A DNA stretch of 64,000 nucleotides from Hygrophila difformis (taxonomy: Eukaryota > Streptophyta > Magnoliopsida > Lamiales > Acanthaceae). Shown here piece after piece: positions 31,616-42,896 of this stretch (the stretch's first letter is position 1; every line of letters starts with the position of its first letter). The translations under genes and the position numbers were made by a program. The notes beneath the pieces were generated by a model. That model did no database searches and was not told the DNA's origin. It was given only the letters and a program-made list of their open reading frames with translations. The DNA is taken from contig JAOANR010000002.1 in the NCBI GenBank assembly GCA_030278955.1, positions 16,603,672-16,667,671 of the forward strand. The letters run 5' to 3'.

Positions 31616-32356
31616 ATGGCTGGAGTAGCTCCCAATCGTAGAACCTCCATTTTAGATATCGCTGATAAAATATTGGGGGATATTTTATCAAGATTGGGGC
31701 AGGAAGAGGTTAAAGATCTAGCCCGAACAGCTCCAACCTGCAGGAAGTTTCACAGAGCGAGTGAACTCCCTGTTGTGCGAAGAAGGGCAAATGTGGTGGA
31801 GCATATCACTGCTGAAAGAACTTATGATCAAGAATATCGAGCCTTCTTGAGAAGATGCAGGGAAGATAACAACTTCATGCTCAACCTGGAGCCTGCATTG
31901 GAAGCCTTCCGGAACACAGGACTTATGGAAGCTGCTTTTGAAATTTTGCGACCAGGAATAGAGGATGAACATCATCCTTCAATCTTCATCAAAGCCTTCA
32001 TTCTGATGAGTTCAGAAAGTTTTGAGAGGATTGATGAAGGGCTGTATTTGTTGGGATCAATCTTCAAGGAAGAAGAGCACATCCGGAGGATGAAGGAGAA
32101 GATTAGCAAAATTTTTGCCAACAGTAAAGAGGAACCAAATCCGTTCTTAGGGCAAAAACATAGGGATTACTGTGAATACTTGGCCCCTCATGACAAAAAC
32201 TTAGTTTTGCAACCTCCACATTACAATTATGGTGCCATAAACATCAACTGTTTGTGTTGTGAGGTTACAATTTTAATCAAGGATTTCAGGGTAGCCTTTA
32301 ATGAGTATGTGGATGAGCTTGATTCAGACTTTGAGTCTGATTTAGAATCTGATTAA
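31616..32356 (+). CDS. F-box protein, copy 1
   Basis: 246 residues, ATG start 61 bp after a TATA box, single exon. An F-box-like segment lies near residues 12-50 (ADKILGDILSRLGQEEVKDL, then TCRKFHRAS). Such domains bind Skp1 in SCF ubiquitin ligases, which act in cytosol or nucleus (family knowledge). The middle is helical and Sel1/TPR-like (FMLNLEPALEAFRNTGLMEAAFEIL). Near the C-terminus are PNPFLGQKHRDYC and a cysteine cluster NCLCC, then an acidic tail DSDFESDLESD. The layout resembles plant F-box proteins of the At2g35280 type. Copies 2 and 3 follow in tandem. It lies between retroelements, so captured or decaying status cannot be excluded. Confidence 0.72.
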   Translation: MAGVAPNRRTSILDIADKILGDILSRLGQEEVKDLARTAPTCRKFHRASELPVVRRRANVVEHITAERTYDQEYRAFLRRCREDNNFMLNLEPALEAFRNTGLMEAAFEILRPGIEDEHHPSIFIKAFILMSSESFERIDEGLYLLGSIFKEEEHIRRMKEKISKIFANSKEEPNPFLGQKHRDYCEYLAPHDKNLVLQPPHYNYGAININCLCCEVTILIKDFRVAFNEYVDELDSDFESDLESD

Positions 32357-32805
32357 GCTGATTGTTTTGATCTCTATGATTTTGTATAAATGAAAATTTT
32401 GTGAATGGTTTGATTCTCGCTTTATTTTTCTCTCAAAACTGTTTTTAATCTATAAAATATCTCTATCACAAGTTTATTAACTCAGTTTTGAGTCATTTTT
32501 AAAATCTTTTCAAATCACTTTCAAATCTTTCTCTTTCTCTCTGGAGAAGAAACCGCCATAGTCTAAGTTTTTCTCACCACTGCGTAGCATTTTCACTCTC
32601 AGAAATCTGATCAAAGAAGGAGATGCCAGGCGATAATCCGTAAGCTTTTAAGCTTATCTTATTGTCTTCTTCGTGATGTTTAAGTTGCAATTCTTGCTTG
32701 TTTACTGTTTGTGTGCACTGAAATGTTTGCTTCGCAACACTAGGGTTTGCATTCTGTATATCTTGCTTGAATGCGATTAGAGTCTTAATCCTAGATTTCT
32801 CATTA
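32357..32805 (+). other. Spacer between F-box copies 1 and 2
   Basis: Nothing coding. It contains another TTCTCGCTTTA word (about 32415), a CT-rich run (about 32527-32540) and the presumed promoter/5' UTR of copy 2; no clear TATA box seen. Confidence 0.5.
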
Positions 32806-33603
32806 ATGGAACCAAATCTAATTTCCTCTTTAAAAAACTCGCTTAACAGCATTAACATTGGAGAGCATGCTTCTGAGTTCTCTGTGCTACGACTGACTGA
32901 TCTTCCACTGGACATCATTGGAGAGATTTTGTCACGAGTAGGGCAGGGTAGCTTCGAAGACTTGCTCGATTGTAAAGAAACATGTACTATATTCAGAACC
33001 GCTTCAAACCATCCTACTATTTTTCGGAGGTTCAATTTAGAGGATCCTGTCTTTAAAAGTATCTCTAACGAGTCCTCTGGTAAGGTTGAATTCCTACATT
33101 CCTGCGGAAGGGCTAATAATCATACTCTGAATCTTCGCAAAGCAATGGAATTATTTACACAAGGTGAAGAAACCAAAGCATTTCAAATTCTGGATGAGGG
33201 AATTGATGATGATCATGAGTTCTCTCCGTACATAAAAGCTATGTGTTGTTTAAGTAGAGTTTCTAAAAGGGAAATAGATAAAGGGCTCTATCTAATAAAC
33301 CCATTTTTAAATGATAGGTTTACTAGTTATAATTTTAGATATAACCTTCTTACTGTACTCTCAGAATGGGAGAATGTACCAAACCCTTTTCTAGGACAGA
33401 ATAAGAGAGAATTTTGTAATTTTGATGAGCACAAATGGGAAGTCATCCATGGGCCGCCATACTTCAACTATAGAGCTGATCAGATCATTTGCCTATGTTG
33501 CGATGCAACTAGGGCAGTAGCAGATTTCAGGGTGTTGGCAAGAGAAGTCTTTTATAACCATAATTCTACTGGAGACTTCTTGGATGAAGAAGGAGAAGAA
33601 TGA
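32806..33603 (+). CDS. F-box protein, copy 2
   Basis: 265 residues from the ATG at 32806; the frame is open somewhat further upstream but without an ATG. F-box-like segment at about residues 30-75 (LTDLPLDIIGEILSRVGQ, then ETCTIFRTAS). The helical middle is TLNLRKAMELFTQGEETKAFQIL, aligning with copy 1. C-terminal PNPFLGQNKREFC and cysteine cluster ICLCCDATRAVADFRV, acidic tail LDEEGEE. Clearly a paralogue of copy 1, diverged well beyond a recent duplication. Intact as read; probable substrate adaptor of an SCF complex (inference from the domain). Confidence 0.72.
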   Translation: MEPNLISSLKNSLNSINIGEHASEFSVLRLTDLPLDIIGEILSRVGQGSFEDLLDCKETCTIFRTASNHPTIFRRFNLEDPVFKSISNESSGKVEFLHSCGRANNHTLNLRKAMELFTQGEETKAFQILDEGIDDDHEFSPYIKAMCCLSRVSKREIDKGLYLINPFLNDRFTSYNFRYNLLTVLSEWENVPNPFLGQNKREFCNFDEHKWEVIHGPPYFNYRADQIICLCCDATRAVADFRVLAREVFYNHNSTGDFLDEEGEE

Positions 33604-33752
33604 TGTTTTTGATAAGCTTTCTCAGTATTATTCTAGTACTAGGCCTAATTTTGATCAATGGTCTAAGTTTTCTGTATTTTTGTAAGGCAGTATGGCAGGA
33701 GTAATAAATTTGATCTTCAATATGTTAGTTTCCTTCTCAATAAAAGTTTTTT

Positions 33753-34441
33753 AGAATTCCACAACTATTGGGAACTCAGATAACTAATTTGCCTAATGAG
33801 CTGTTGGGAGACATCATGTCAAGATTGGGAAAAATCAGTGTGATAGAACTTTTTAGAGTCTCAGAGATTTCTCCAATATTTTATCAAGCAAGCAAATCAC
33901 GCATGAGATGGAGGGAGAATGTTTACCCTAACAATCAGAGAAGATTCATCAATGAATGCCAGAGTGTAGGGAACTACATGTTTAATCTTGAACTTGCACT
34001 CCTAGCATTTGTTGATAAACGGGATGAGAAGAGAGCCTATGAACTTCTCAAGCCTGGTTTAGATGATAAACATCCACCCACCATTCTCCTAAGAAGTTTG
34101 CTTCTCTTGTCAAAACAAGATGATAAGCTGAACAAAGAGGGACTGAAATTGATCAAATCAGTAGCCTTAAACGTTTTAGAAGTAGTCTTCATTAAGATTT
34201 ATGTACTCCATTGGCTGCTCCACTGTGTAAAAATTCCAAATCCCTTCAATGATCAAGAAGGAAGGAGCTTTTGCAAGGATCATTCACTGCTTGAACGTGC
34301 ATTTTTACCTCCAAATGTCAGAATGGACTGCATTCCCTGTCAATTCTTTGACATAGACAGTTCAGGTTATTCTGTGGTGAAGTTTTTCCTGATGAAGAAA
34401 TGTGGAGTGATTCTGATGATGAGGAAATCAACAATCCTTAA
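33753..34441 (+). pseudogene. F-box protein, copy 3 (no ATG; frameshift at the end)
   Basis: The frame with ITNLPNELLGDIMSRLGK (F-box) and FNLELALLAFVDKRDEKRAYELL (helical middle) is open from after a stop at 33741, but no ATG precedes the F-box; the first in-frame Met lies inside it (33816). A TTTTTTAG at 33754 could be a splice acceptor from an upstream exon. PNPFNDQEGRSFC and CIPC correspond to the cysteine sites of copies 1 and 2. The usual acidic tail appears only after a one-base frame change near 34370 (PDEEMWSDSDDEE). Probably a decaying paralogue. Confidence 0.65.
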
Positions 34442-34776
34442 GTAGCCTAATATCTCTTTGATAATGGCCAGAAATGTCCATTATTTCAATCCATTTCCGT
34501 GTCTGAAACGGGCATTTGATCGCATTCCGGTCTTATATTAAATAAGAAAGTAGTTGAATTGGACTGATTTATGCATAACTGTAAAAATAATAAGCTGGTA
34601 TGAAAAATGCATAAACATGTAATTTTATTACACATTTACGTTAGAAAAAATCCAAAAACATGAGAAAAAGAAAAGAAAAGAAAAAGGAATGGAAAAGATG
34701 GGCAAAAGAATAAATCAGCCCACAGAAATACGAATTAGGCCCATCTGGCCCAACTGGACAGTGTCCGGAGCACCCT

Positions 34777-35117
34777 GTCGCTAGACTCCCGTGGCGCGAA
34801 GCATGGTCTCGCGACATGGGAGGGTTTAGCGACACAACAACCCAAATGCAGGGAAGGCCAGTCCAGAGACTCCTGTCGCTAAACCCGTGGCGCGAAGCAT
34901 GGTCTCGCGCCACGGGATGGTTTAGCGACACAGAGACCAAATGAAGAAGATATGTTCCTAGACTCCCTGTCGCTAGACCCGTGGCGCGATACATGGTCTC
35001 GCGACAGGGGAGTGTTCCGCGACACAAGACTCAAATGAAGAAGCCATGTCCTTAGACTCCTATCGCTAGACCCGTGGCGCGAAGCATTGTCTCGTGACAG
35101 GGGTATGTTTAGCGACA
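34777..35117 (+). repeat. Nested hairpin array upstream of TATA in F LTR
   Basis: Four units near 34777-34836, 34873-34930, 34967-35020 and 35045-35117. In the second, TGTCGCTAAACC pairs with GGTTTAGCGACA (12 bp, perfect), and inside it CCCGTGGCGCGA pairs with TCGCGCCACGGG (12 bp, perfect). The other units keep the layout with altered bases, several compensated. Confidence 0.85.
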
Positions 35118-35279
35118 CAGAAGGCAAGATGAAAACTCAATCAAGAAGCCTTGCGACATGCAGCCTCATCTCGCGCCACACCGCGTAGTCTCGCGACACA
35201 AAGGAAGGCTGTGATGTGTGTGAGTCTTACGACACATTGGGCTTCAGAATTAAGGCCCATGGGCCTAGGGTTTCACTTC

Positions 35280-35287
35280 TATAAATA
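35280..35287 (+). promoter_or_regulatory. TATA box, element F LTR
   Basis: TATAAATA after CCTAGGGTTTCACTTC. H has the equivalent at 46751-46758, with a similar upstream AGGGTTTCCCC. Confidence 0.7.
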
Positions 35288-35924
35288 GAGGGTGATCCCT
35301 ATGTGCTCGGAGTTAGCTCATTCATTCTCTTGAAGACACTGTTTGGAGAATTCTCTCTAGGTAGTTCTTAGTTTAGTTTTATTTTCTTTGTATTATTTAA
35401 TTTTTGCATTAGCTTAGCATAGATTAGTTTTATTTTAATGTTGTTCTTCCTTTAAATAGTTTAGGTAGCCACTGTTCACAGTTTTATTTTCGTCATGGAT
35501 CTTTGATTTTAGGGTTTGTAATACGCAAAATGATGGTATTAACAAACCCATTAATAAAATGGGAAAATATTCTTGATATGTGTCCCAAAAACATGAAATA
35601 GGTTTCACACCCCATGGATTCTTTATTGCTTTCATTTTCTTTTGGTCATTTGACATTTATTGTTCATTTTATGCTTACTGTTTTCATTTATCTTCGATAA
35701 TGTTCATGTGTGATGTGTGATCAAACCCTAGTTAGGATCATGCTTTATTTTAAATACTGTTATAGTTAGATTTATATTTTTGGTTAAGCATGTTCTTAGT
35801 AATTTTACTTAGTGTTTTGTTATTTTTGGGTTAGAATCACTTTTTGATCCGAAATAGGGTAAGATCACGCTGTTTGCATGCTACTGTTCCTTTTTGCTTT
35901 TCTGACTTGTGTCCTGAACCACCC

Positions 35925-36690
35925 CCATGTCGCCAACCTCTTCCAGTCGCGAGACCACGTCTAGCGATAGGAAGGTAGTCTCGCGACATGGGTATCTTGG
36001 GATACTTGTTTTATAAAATTTAAAAACCCTCAGTCGTGAGGCACTCCTGTCGCGAACCCACAGTTCGCGACACAATTCTTGCTTAGCGACTGAGGACCAG
36101 ATCCTTGTATTTGCATTTATATAGCTCCAGTTGCGAGACTCCTGTCGCGGACCCACGGTTCGCGACACACTTTTTGGTCTCGAGACAGGAAAATTATGCC
36201 TTAGCAAAATTTTGAAACCCCAGTCGCTAGACTATCCTGTCGCGAGACCACGTCTCGCGACACAATTTTTGAATCTCGCGACTGGGAGCCCAATACTTAG
36301 AAAATTATCAGAAAAGCCTCGTGTCGCCAGACCCCTGTCGCAAGACCACGTCTCGCGACACAATTTTTGTCTAGCGCCACGAAGTCAAAGCCTTGCAAAA
36401 TTTCTAAAACTTAACCTGTCGCGACACTCATGGCGCGAACCTCGGTTCGCGACAAAATTTTTGGTTCCGCGATTGGGTCCTCATCCCCTTTATTAAATTA
36501 CAAAAATTCTATTTTCTTGACCCCTAGTCCCCAAACCCCAGTCGCTAGACCACGTTTGGCGACTGGCAATTGGTTTAAGGACTGGGAAAACCCTAAATAC
36601 AAATCTTTTATTATCCACCCCCCCATGTCGTGATCCTCCCGTCGTGAAACCACGGTTCACGACGCAATTTTGTCTCACGACATGCATGGC
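35925..36690 (+). repeat. About eight nested hairpin modules downstream of TATA in F LTR
   Basis: Modules recur roughly every 90-120 bp. The inner arms pair across a 2-5 nt centre: GTCGCGAACC-like with GTTCGCGAC (about 36050), GTCGCGAGAC with GTCTCGCGAC (about 36240), GTCGTGAAACC with GGTTCACGAC (about 36645). Outer arms also pair and differ between modules: CCTCAGTCG/CGACTGAGG, CCCAGTCGC/GCGACTGGG, CATGTCGTGA/TCACGACATG. ACAATTTTTG commonly follows the inner hairpin. Confidence 0.85.
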
Positions 36691-37057
36691 ATCCCCTTGC
36701 CAAATTTTATGTTTCTACATATCCGACCATTAATTAATTGAACCCTTAAGTCATTAATTACTGATTATGATTAACAATAATTAAAATCAATAATTACCAT
36801 GATTAAAGGACCTTTGTTCAATTTTCACTAAACTATTTTTCTATAAACAAAACCTTAATGCCTTAAGCAGATAATCCAGACTGTAATTAATTATGGTATG
36901 AAGGATTATTTATGTCATTAATTAAGGATTAATTGCATAACCTTGTATGAGAAACCAATGTCTCTCATACAAGGCGCTCTCTTTTATTTTGTTTTATTTT
37001 ATTTTGTCTTTTTCGTGATGTGTGAATGAACAGTAAAACATATCACAGAATAATGTT

Positions 37058-37191
37058 GGCGAACGGTCCCTTCACCGGGAAATGAAGTAGCCCGTAATCT
37101 GTATATTAATTACTGTTTGTTATTTTGCATGGTTTAGATAATAATTAATGAGGTCAGGCGAACGGTCCTTTCATCGGGAAATGAAGTAGCC
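37058..37191 (+). repeat. Two copies of a 35-bp motif in F LTR
   Basis: GGCGAACGGTCC...GGGAAATGAAGTAGCC occurs at 37058-37092 and 37157-37191. Each has short arms TCCC/GGGA (second copy TCCT/GGGA, a wobble). The differences are C/T changes. Confidence 0.75.
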
Positions 37192-39219
37192 ACTTAGTTA
37201 ATTATTGTCTCAATACAGATTTATTTTCTTTATCTTAATTTCTAAACCCAAATTCTGATCTGTAATATGAGTCAGTCAATCTGTCAATATTAGCTGATGA
37301 GCATTGCAGAGAGGAAACATGTAGGTTTTTATCTGAATTCACAGACAGTAGAGGCCCAACTGGTAGCGACACTGTCATTATAGGGTTTCTGCTGTCTAAA
37401 TTCATTCCATCCGAGTAATTGGGAAATTGGATAGCAGATGTTTGCAGTCCACCTGATTACTCTGCCACTATTTTTGCCTCACGGCTTCCCCATATCTGTG
37501 TCTCACATTCTGTCTAAACCCGCCATTATATTTTGGGTTAATTAATTTTACACTTCCATATATCCGTATGCATGCTAATATTATGTAATTAATGTGGTCC
37601 ATAATATTTTTGGATCCTTCCCTTGGACATTAGAAGTCTAGATTTAAACAGATATTGCATATTAAATCTCCAGCAAAAATTCATTTATAAAATCCGGATC
37701 TAAGTAAGGGATAAATTCCTCAGTTATGACTAGTTCATATTCTGTCAGGGATTGATTTTGGGAAATTAGAAGCAGAGTCAGCGATTAGGTCTCATCTAGA
37801 CTGAAAGGGTCTGTGTTCTTATTGAGAGTATAGTACCTGTTTAGGGAATGGTTTTCAAATATATTTTTTTCCGAAATTGCTATGTGTTGGAAATTTAGTT
37901 TTAACTGTCACACCGAGATGGGATCCACTTGGATTCAGATACAGTGTGATGGATAACTCTAAAGGAACAACACGTAGGCCTTGGTTATTTTCTAAGATAG
38001 GGTTGAGTTCCTTTCAACTGCTATTCTCTTCTGCCAAAGCCTATTTTTGAGTCCTGAATGAGTGCATCCGGAACGAACTAATCTATTAGTTCGTTTCATT
38101 AGTTTGTATCTCATAATCACCCGGAAGAAAGGGAACAGTGCGAGCGGTTCACTGAGAGTCGGGAATTCTTGATCCACGTCCGGTCATTCTGACTGGAGGC
38201 TTTCTTTTACTACCAGTACGAAGCTTTTGAAACTTCCGAGTGATAGGATTTTAAATGCTTTCTTTACTGCTTTCCTTTAAATTGCTTTCGTAGAGGTCAC
38301 TCGGATGTATCTCTAGATCTTCCAACTGCTACTAGGACTGAGAGTTAAGGGATAGTTCATGTTTATTTGTAGACTTTGGGTGTGACATGGGGGAATGATA
38401 GCAGTAGTTTTGCACTTCAACTAATGATTTGTCAGGTGTTGCTTGTCCACCACAGATGAAATAACATACCCTGGCCGGGGCAGTTATGAATCTGTGGTAT
38501 CTTAGAATTTGTGGTCTTAAGAACATGCAAACTCATACTGTAAGTACCTGTCTGTTAAAGGGAACAAGTACTGAGAATATGAGAACTGGCTATCTGACAG
38601 GATTATCCCAAACGAAGATATGTGTATAAAAATGGAAATTTAATTATGCTTTATCTAAATCTTGTCCAATCTTTATTCTTTTCTCCCTGTCCCTTCTGTC
38701 ATCATTTTGAATCAGCTTCATAGCTAGTATAGCTTAGATTTACAGCTTTCTTAGAATAATTTTATTGCTTCCATAGGGTAAATTTACCTGCTTCTTAGAT
38801 CTAATTTTAATTGCTTCTTAGCATAAACTTATCTGCTTTCTAGAATAGAATTTTGTATGCTTTGTAGAATAACTTTAATTGCTTTCATAGCTTAGTTTAA
38901 ATTCAGTAAAGTAGTTGATAGTCAACTTATAAAACTGATTCGAGTAACTAAGTTGAAAATCTTGTAAAATGGCGTGGGACCTGCTTCCATCGCACATCCT
39001 CCAGTGAACGATCCGGACTTACCTATAAATTATTGCAATTTCTGACACCGTGCGCTTTCGGGCCACAGTTTCTTAACACGAGTAATAAAAACGTGACAAC
39101 CTATACATATATCCCTAATCCCAACTCCGTAATCATAAATTGATTTTCATTAAATAAAATCAAGACCGGGATTCTTTTCATTTCGAAAATACTCGTGCGG
39201 GAAATTGTCAAAAGTTTCA

Positions 39220-39237
39220 TGGCGCCGTTGCCGGGGA
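39220..39237 (+). promoter_or_regulatory. Element F primer binding site (tRNA-Asp)
   Basis: TGGCGCCGTTGCCGGGGA, directly after the LTR, is complementary to the 3' end of plant tRNA-Asp and typical of Athila/Tat elements. Confidence 0.9.
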
Positions 39238-39459
39238 GGATGCAGCGCCATTTTATAAGAGAATTAAACTCCTGATTTACTCATAGATAGTGTACATACT
39301 TTATTCAAAACAGAAATATCCAAGTCTCAAAAATCAATCACACGTTTAGAGCAGTAAATCTCTAAATGTGAGGATGTTGATTTCTGAGAAATAATTCTTC
39401 TACACAAGTTCTAACCTGGGGATGATTGCAGGTACTGCCCTCATTGAACGAAGCTGTAC

Positions 39460-41354
39460 ATGCAACGAAGAAAGGAAACACCACCCGAACTTCCACTCAA
39501 CCTCGAAATAGAAAGGGAAGCAAGATGGATCAGAGCCCTCACTAAGCAGAGGAAAGAGCAGGAAAGGAGGGAACGTGTAAGGCAATCTTCTTCCAGTACA
39601 AGCAGCGGAGTTTCTAATATGGCACAGTTACCAGGCAATCCACCCATCCTTCCCGATAACCCTGTCATCATTGACAACAACCCCCCACCACTTCATGAAA
39701 ACCGAGATGGAGATGGCAATGATACAGATGACCCTCCATTGAATGAAATTCAAGGCGAGGGGAATCTTCCTAACATCGGTAATCAAAATCTCAACCACCA
39801 CCTCCCCAAAACCAGTTCAATGACCAACTTAACCAGAATAATCCAAAAAACCAACACTTCCAGAATCCTCAGTTCCAGAACCCTCAATTCAATCAGCATC
39901 AGAATCCTCCCAACCCAAATGATTTCAATGACCCCAGAAACTTCTACCCGAATCAGAACTATTACCCACAACACTATCAAGAAGGGCTAGGAAACAATCA
40001 ACAAGCAGCAGCTGCTGACTATATGCAGCCCATTCTGGAGCCATATTTGAACATTCCTGGACAAGCTCCATTCTTGGCCAGGAATTTTGAATTAAAGCCA
40101 GCACTCATCAACCTTGTTTAGAGCAATCAGTTTGCGGGGGCAAGTCATGAAGACCCGCATGACCATTTGCAGACCATCCTGGAATTATGTGACAAATCGC
40201 TGCCTAACACTATTCGTTTGAGATTGTTTCCTTTCTCTCTGTCTAGTGGAGCACGAACGTGGTACAAATCGCTGCCAGTCAATCAGAAGTCCACATGGGA
40301 AGAAGTAATCTGAAACTTTTTGGCAAAGTACTTTCCGGAATACAAGGTGGACAAATGCCGATCCAAAATTGGGGAATTCAAAATGAAGCCGGACGAGTCT
40401 TTGTATGACGCTAAGGAGCGATTCTTCAACCTACTTAGGAAGTGTCCCCAGCATGGTTTCCATGAATGGGAGCAATTGAAAAAATTCTACAGCGGTTTGA
40501 CCCCATCCTGGAAATACATGCTTGATGCTGCTGGTGGTCAACATTTGTTACACATGCCAATGGATCAGGCCTGGGGCAAAATTGAAACGATGAGTGTGAA
40601 CAGATCTGTTTTAACTGATGATGTTGATTCCCCTCCCCCTCGTGGTTTATGTGCTGTAGGTACAGCAGGCAAGTCTGAATTAGACAAACTGAAGGATCAA
40701 GTGGCCATGTTGGCCTTGAATCAAGAATCTGGGAGTTCTACGCAAGCCCAAAATGCTGAAACTGTTTGTGGATCATGCCAAGGTCCACATCCCACTGAAG
40801 CTTGTCAACAAGTGACAAATGAGAGCTGTAACTACGCAGGTGGATTCCAAAACCGGCACCCTAACCTTTCATATTCCAATAACAATGCTTTGAATTCACA
40901 CCTGTTAACCCAACCTCAACAGTTTAACCAACCAAGGCCCCAGCATTTTAACCCAAACTTTCAACCCCAGATTCTAGCCAGGCCACCTCAGAACCAGAAT
41001 TTCCAAAATTTCCAGCAGCCACAGAATCAATTTGTCCCCAATCAGAACCAGCCTCAAAACCAATTTGTTCCAAACCAAAACCAAGCCCAGAACCAGTGGA
41101 ATCCACCTCCGCAGAAGCCCCCTTCTAGACTTGAGAACATAATGACTGAATTCATCTCAAGCCAGAAGGAGATAAACTCACAGTTGCAGGCTTCCATAAG
41201 AAACGTGGAAACTCAGGTGACCCAGATGGCCAAGGAACTCCAGAAAAGAGATCAGGGGACTTTACCGAGTAGTTCGGAAAAGAACCCACAATGCAAGGCT
41301 ATCACGTTGAAATCGGGCAAGGTCTTGGCAGGGCCACAGATCAAAGAAGTATAG
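39460..41354 (+). pseudogene. gag: Element F Gag (Athila-like), frame-broken
   Basis: Starts MQRRKETPPELPL (39460). The frame shifts near 39790 inside an N/Q/P-rich segment. The capsid region (NFELKPALINL, HEDPHDHLQTILELCD, SGARTWYKSLP) carries a TAG near 40120 and a TGA near 40310. It then continues open at 40320 with YFPEYKVDKCRSKIGEFKM, FYSGLTPSWKYMLDAAGG and an N/Q/P-rich tail. A single CGSCQGPHPTEAC motif replaces a full zinc knuckle. Structural protein of an old element. Confidence 0.82.
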
Positions 41355-41364
41355 GGAAAGGGGT

Positions 41365-42234
41365 TTGAGAAAGAAATCATTGAGGAGAATCAGGGAACAG
41401 AGGAGGAAGGAGAAAAAGAAAAAGAAACCGAGACAGCAGACCTCGGTGGAAAAACTGGTAAAGGTGAAGGTACAATTTCTGACATTTCACCACAAAAACG
41501 TTTTGATAATAAAAAGTTCATGCCAAGGGTGCCATACCCGGCCAGACTTAAGAATAAACAACAAGATCTGAAGTTTGAAAAATTTTCTGAAAAGACTGCA
41601 AGAAGTTGAGATTACCATACCTTTGATTGAAATGATCTCTGAAATGCCAACCTATGCTAAGTTCTTAAAAGAAATGATTTCAGGAAAAAGAAAGGTTGAG
41701 CAAGAAGAATTGGTGGTACTCAACAGTACCTGCAGTGCAATCATTCAGAGGAAACTGCCGGAGAAGAAGGAAGACCCTGGCTGCTACACCCTACCGATCC
41801 GGATTGGCCAAGTCAGTGCTGTGAAAGGGCTTTGTGATCTCGGATCAAGTATCAATGTCATGACGTTGGCCATGGCAAGACGTCTCAAGCTTGGAACTGT
41901 GGAGCCAATAAAAATGAGGCTGCAGCTTGCAGACAGATCGATCACACAGCCAATCGGGATCCTGAAGGATGTAATCATCAAAGCAGGCAGCACCCCATTT
42001 CCGGTAGATTTCATTATTCTGGACATTGAGGAAGATTCTGACATGCCCCTCATACTGGGAAGGCCGTTCTTGGCCACCGGCGGAGCGCTCATCGACGCTA
42101 AATCTGGAAAAGTGACCCTCCGAGTAGATGGGCAGGAAGTTGTCTTCGACATGGCGAAATTGGAGAAATTTCCAAATGACAGTTCTTGTTTTTCGTTTGA
42201 CGATGTAATAGATAGGAGAGAGAGAGAGAGCTAG
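41365..42234 (+). pseudogene. pol: Element F protease region
   Basis: The linker (41365-41571) is in a broken frame. The protease is in one open frame (41575-42234), with the Athila-type active site CDLGSSINVM, then IKMRLQLADRS, PVDFIILDIEED and LILGRPFLATGGALID. The frame then stops in a (GA)n run at about 42217-42230. Confidence 0.8.
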
Positions 42235-42254
42235 ACTCTGAAACTGGAATTGTA

Positions 42255-42896
42255 ATGATCCTGGATGATGGATTTTCAAAGCAGGTACTTAAGCCTGCTG
42301 GTGCGGAGCACGAAGGTTGCAGCGCCGTCCATTTCGCCAATCCCGAAACTGGGGATTTGGAGGAGTTCGACGGCGCCAATTTCCATGAAGACGCCAACCA
42401 AGAGGAGGCGGATCCTGTACTGGTGCAGGATCCGAAAGGTAAATCTGAATTTCCCCCATCTAGTTCTCACAAATTACTTCCTTCTGTGGAATGCCCACCA
42501 GAGCTTGAACTAAAAGTGCTACCGAACCATCTTAAGTATGCGTTTCTCGCTGAACATAAAATGTTACCGGTAATTGTGTCAGCTAAGCTGACACAAGATC
42601 AAGAAAATGCAATGGTGGGAGTGCTTAAAAAACATGTGCGTGCAATCAGTTGGACCATTTCTGATATCAAAGGAATAAGCCCTTCTGTTTGTATGCACAT
42701 GATTTTAATGGAGAAGAATTTCAAACCTTCGCGCCAGCCCCAACGGAGATTGAACCCACATATGCAAGAAGTGGTAAGAAAGGAAGTGATCAAGCTGTTA
42801 GATGCCGGTATTATATACCCAATTTCTGACAGCAAATGGGTCAGTCCTGTGCAGGTTGTTCCCAAGCAGGGTGGGATGTGCATAACCAAGAATGAA
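42255..42896 (+). pseudogene. pol: Element F RT N-terminal stub
   Basis: Linker then RT finger region: PPELELKVLPNHLKYAFL, MHMILMEKNFKPSRQPQRRL, VVRKEVIKLLDAGIIYPISDSKWVSPVQVVPKQGG. It is cut at CITKNE, before any catalytic motif, by an inverted LTR end starting TGAAACTTTTGAC (42897). Confidence 0.85.

Larger units (their letters stand above)
34459..39219 (+). mobile_element. Element F, Athila-like 5' LTR
   Basis: 4761 bp, TGATAATGGCC...AAAAGTTTCA, followed at once by a tRNA-Asp PBS. It has a TATA box (35280-35287) and two arrays of nested inverted repeats, one before and one after it. The end region GAACGATCC...ACCGTGCGCTTTCGG (about 39008-39060) recurs in G and, inverted, at 43370-43440. 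An inverted, diverged copy is 43208-47429. No gene inside. Left flank CTCTT (34454-34458) would be the target duplication; the partner was not found. Confidence 0.85.

Noticed and set aside
33768..33770. Start codon of F-box copy 3 at this position
   Set aside because: The codon is TTG, not ATG; a splice-acceptor-like TTTTTTAG upstream or gene decay fits better.
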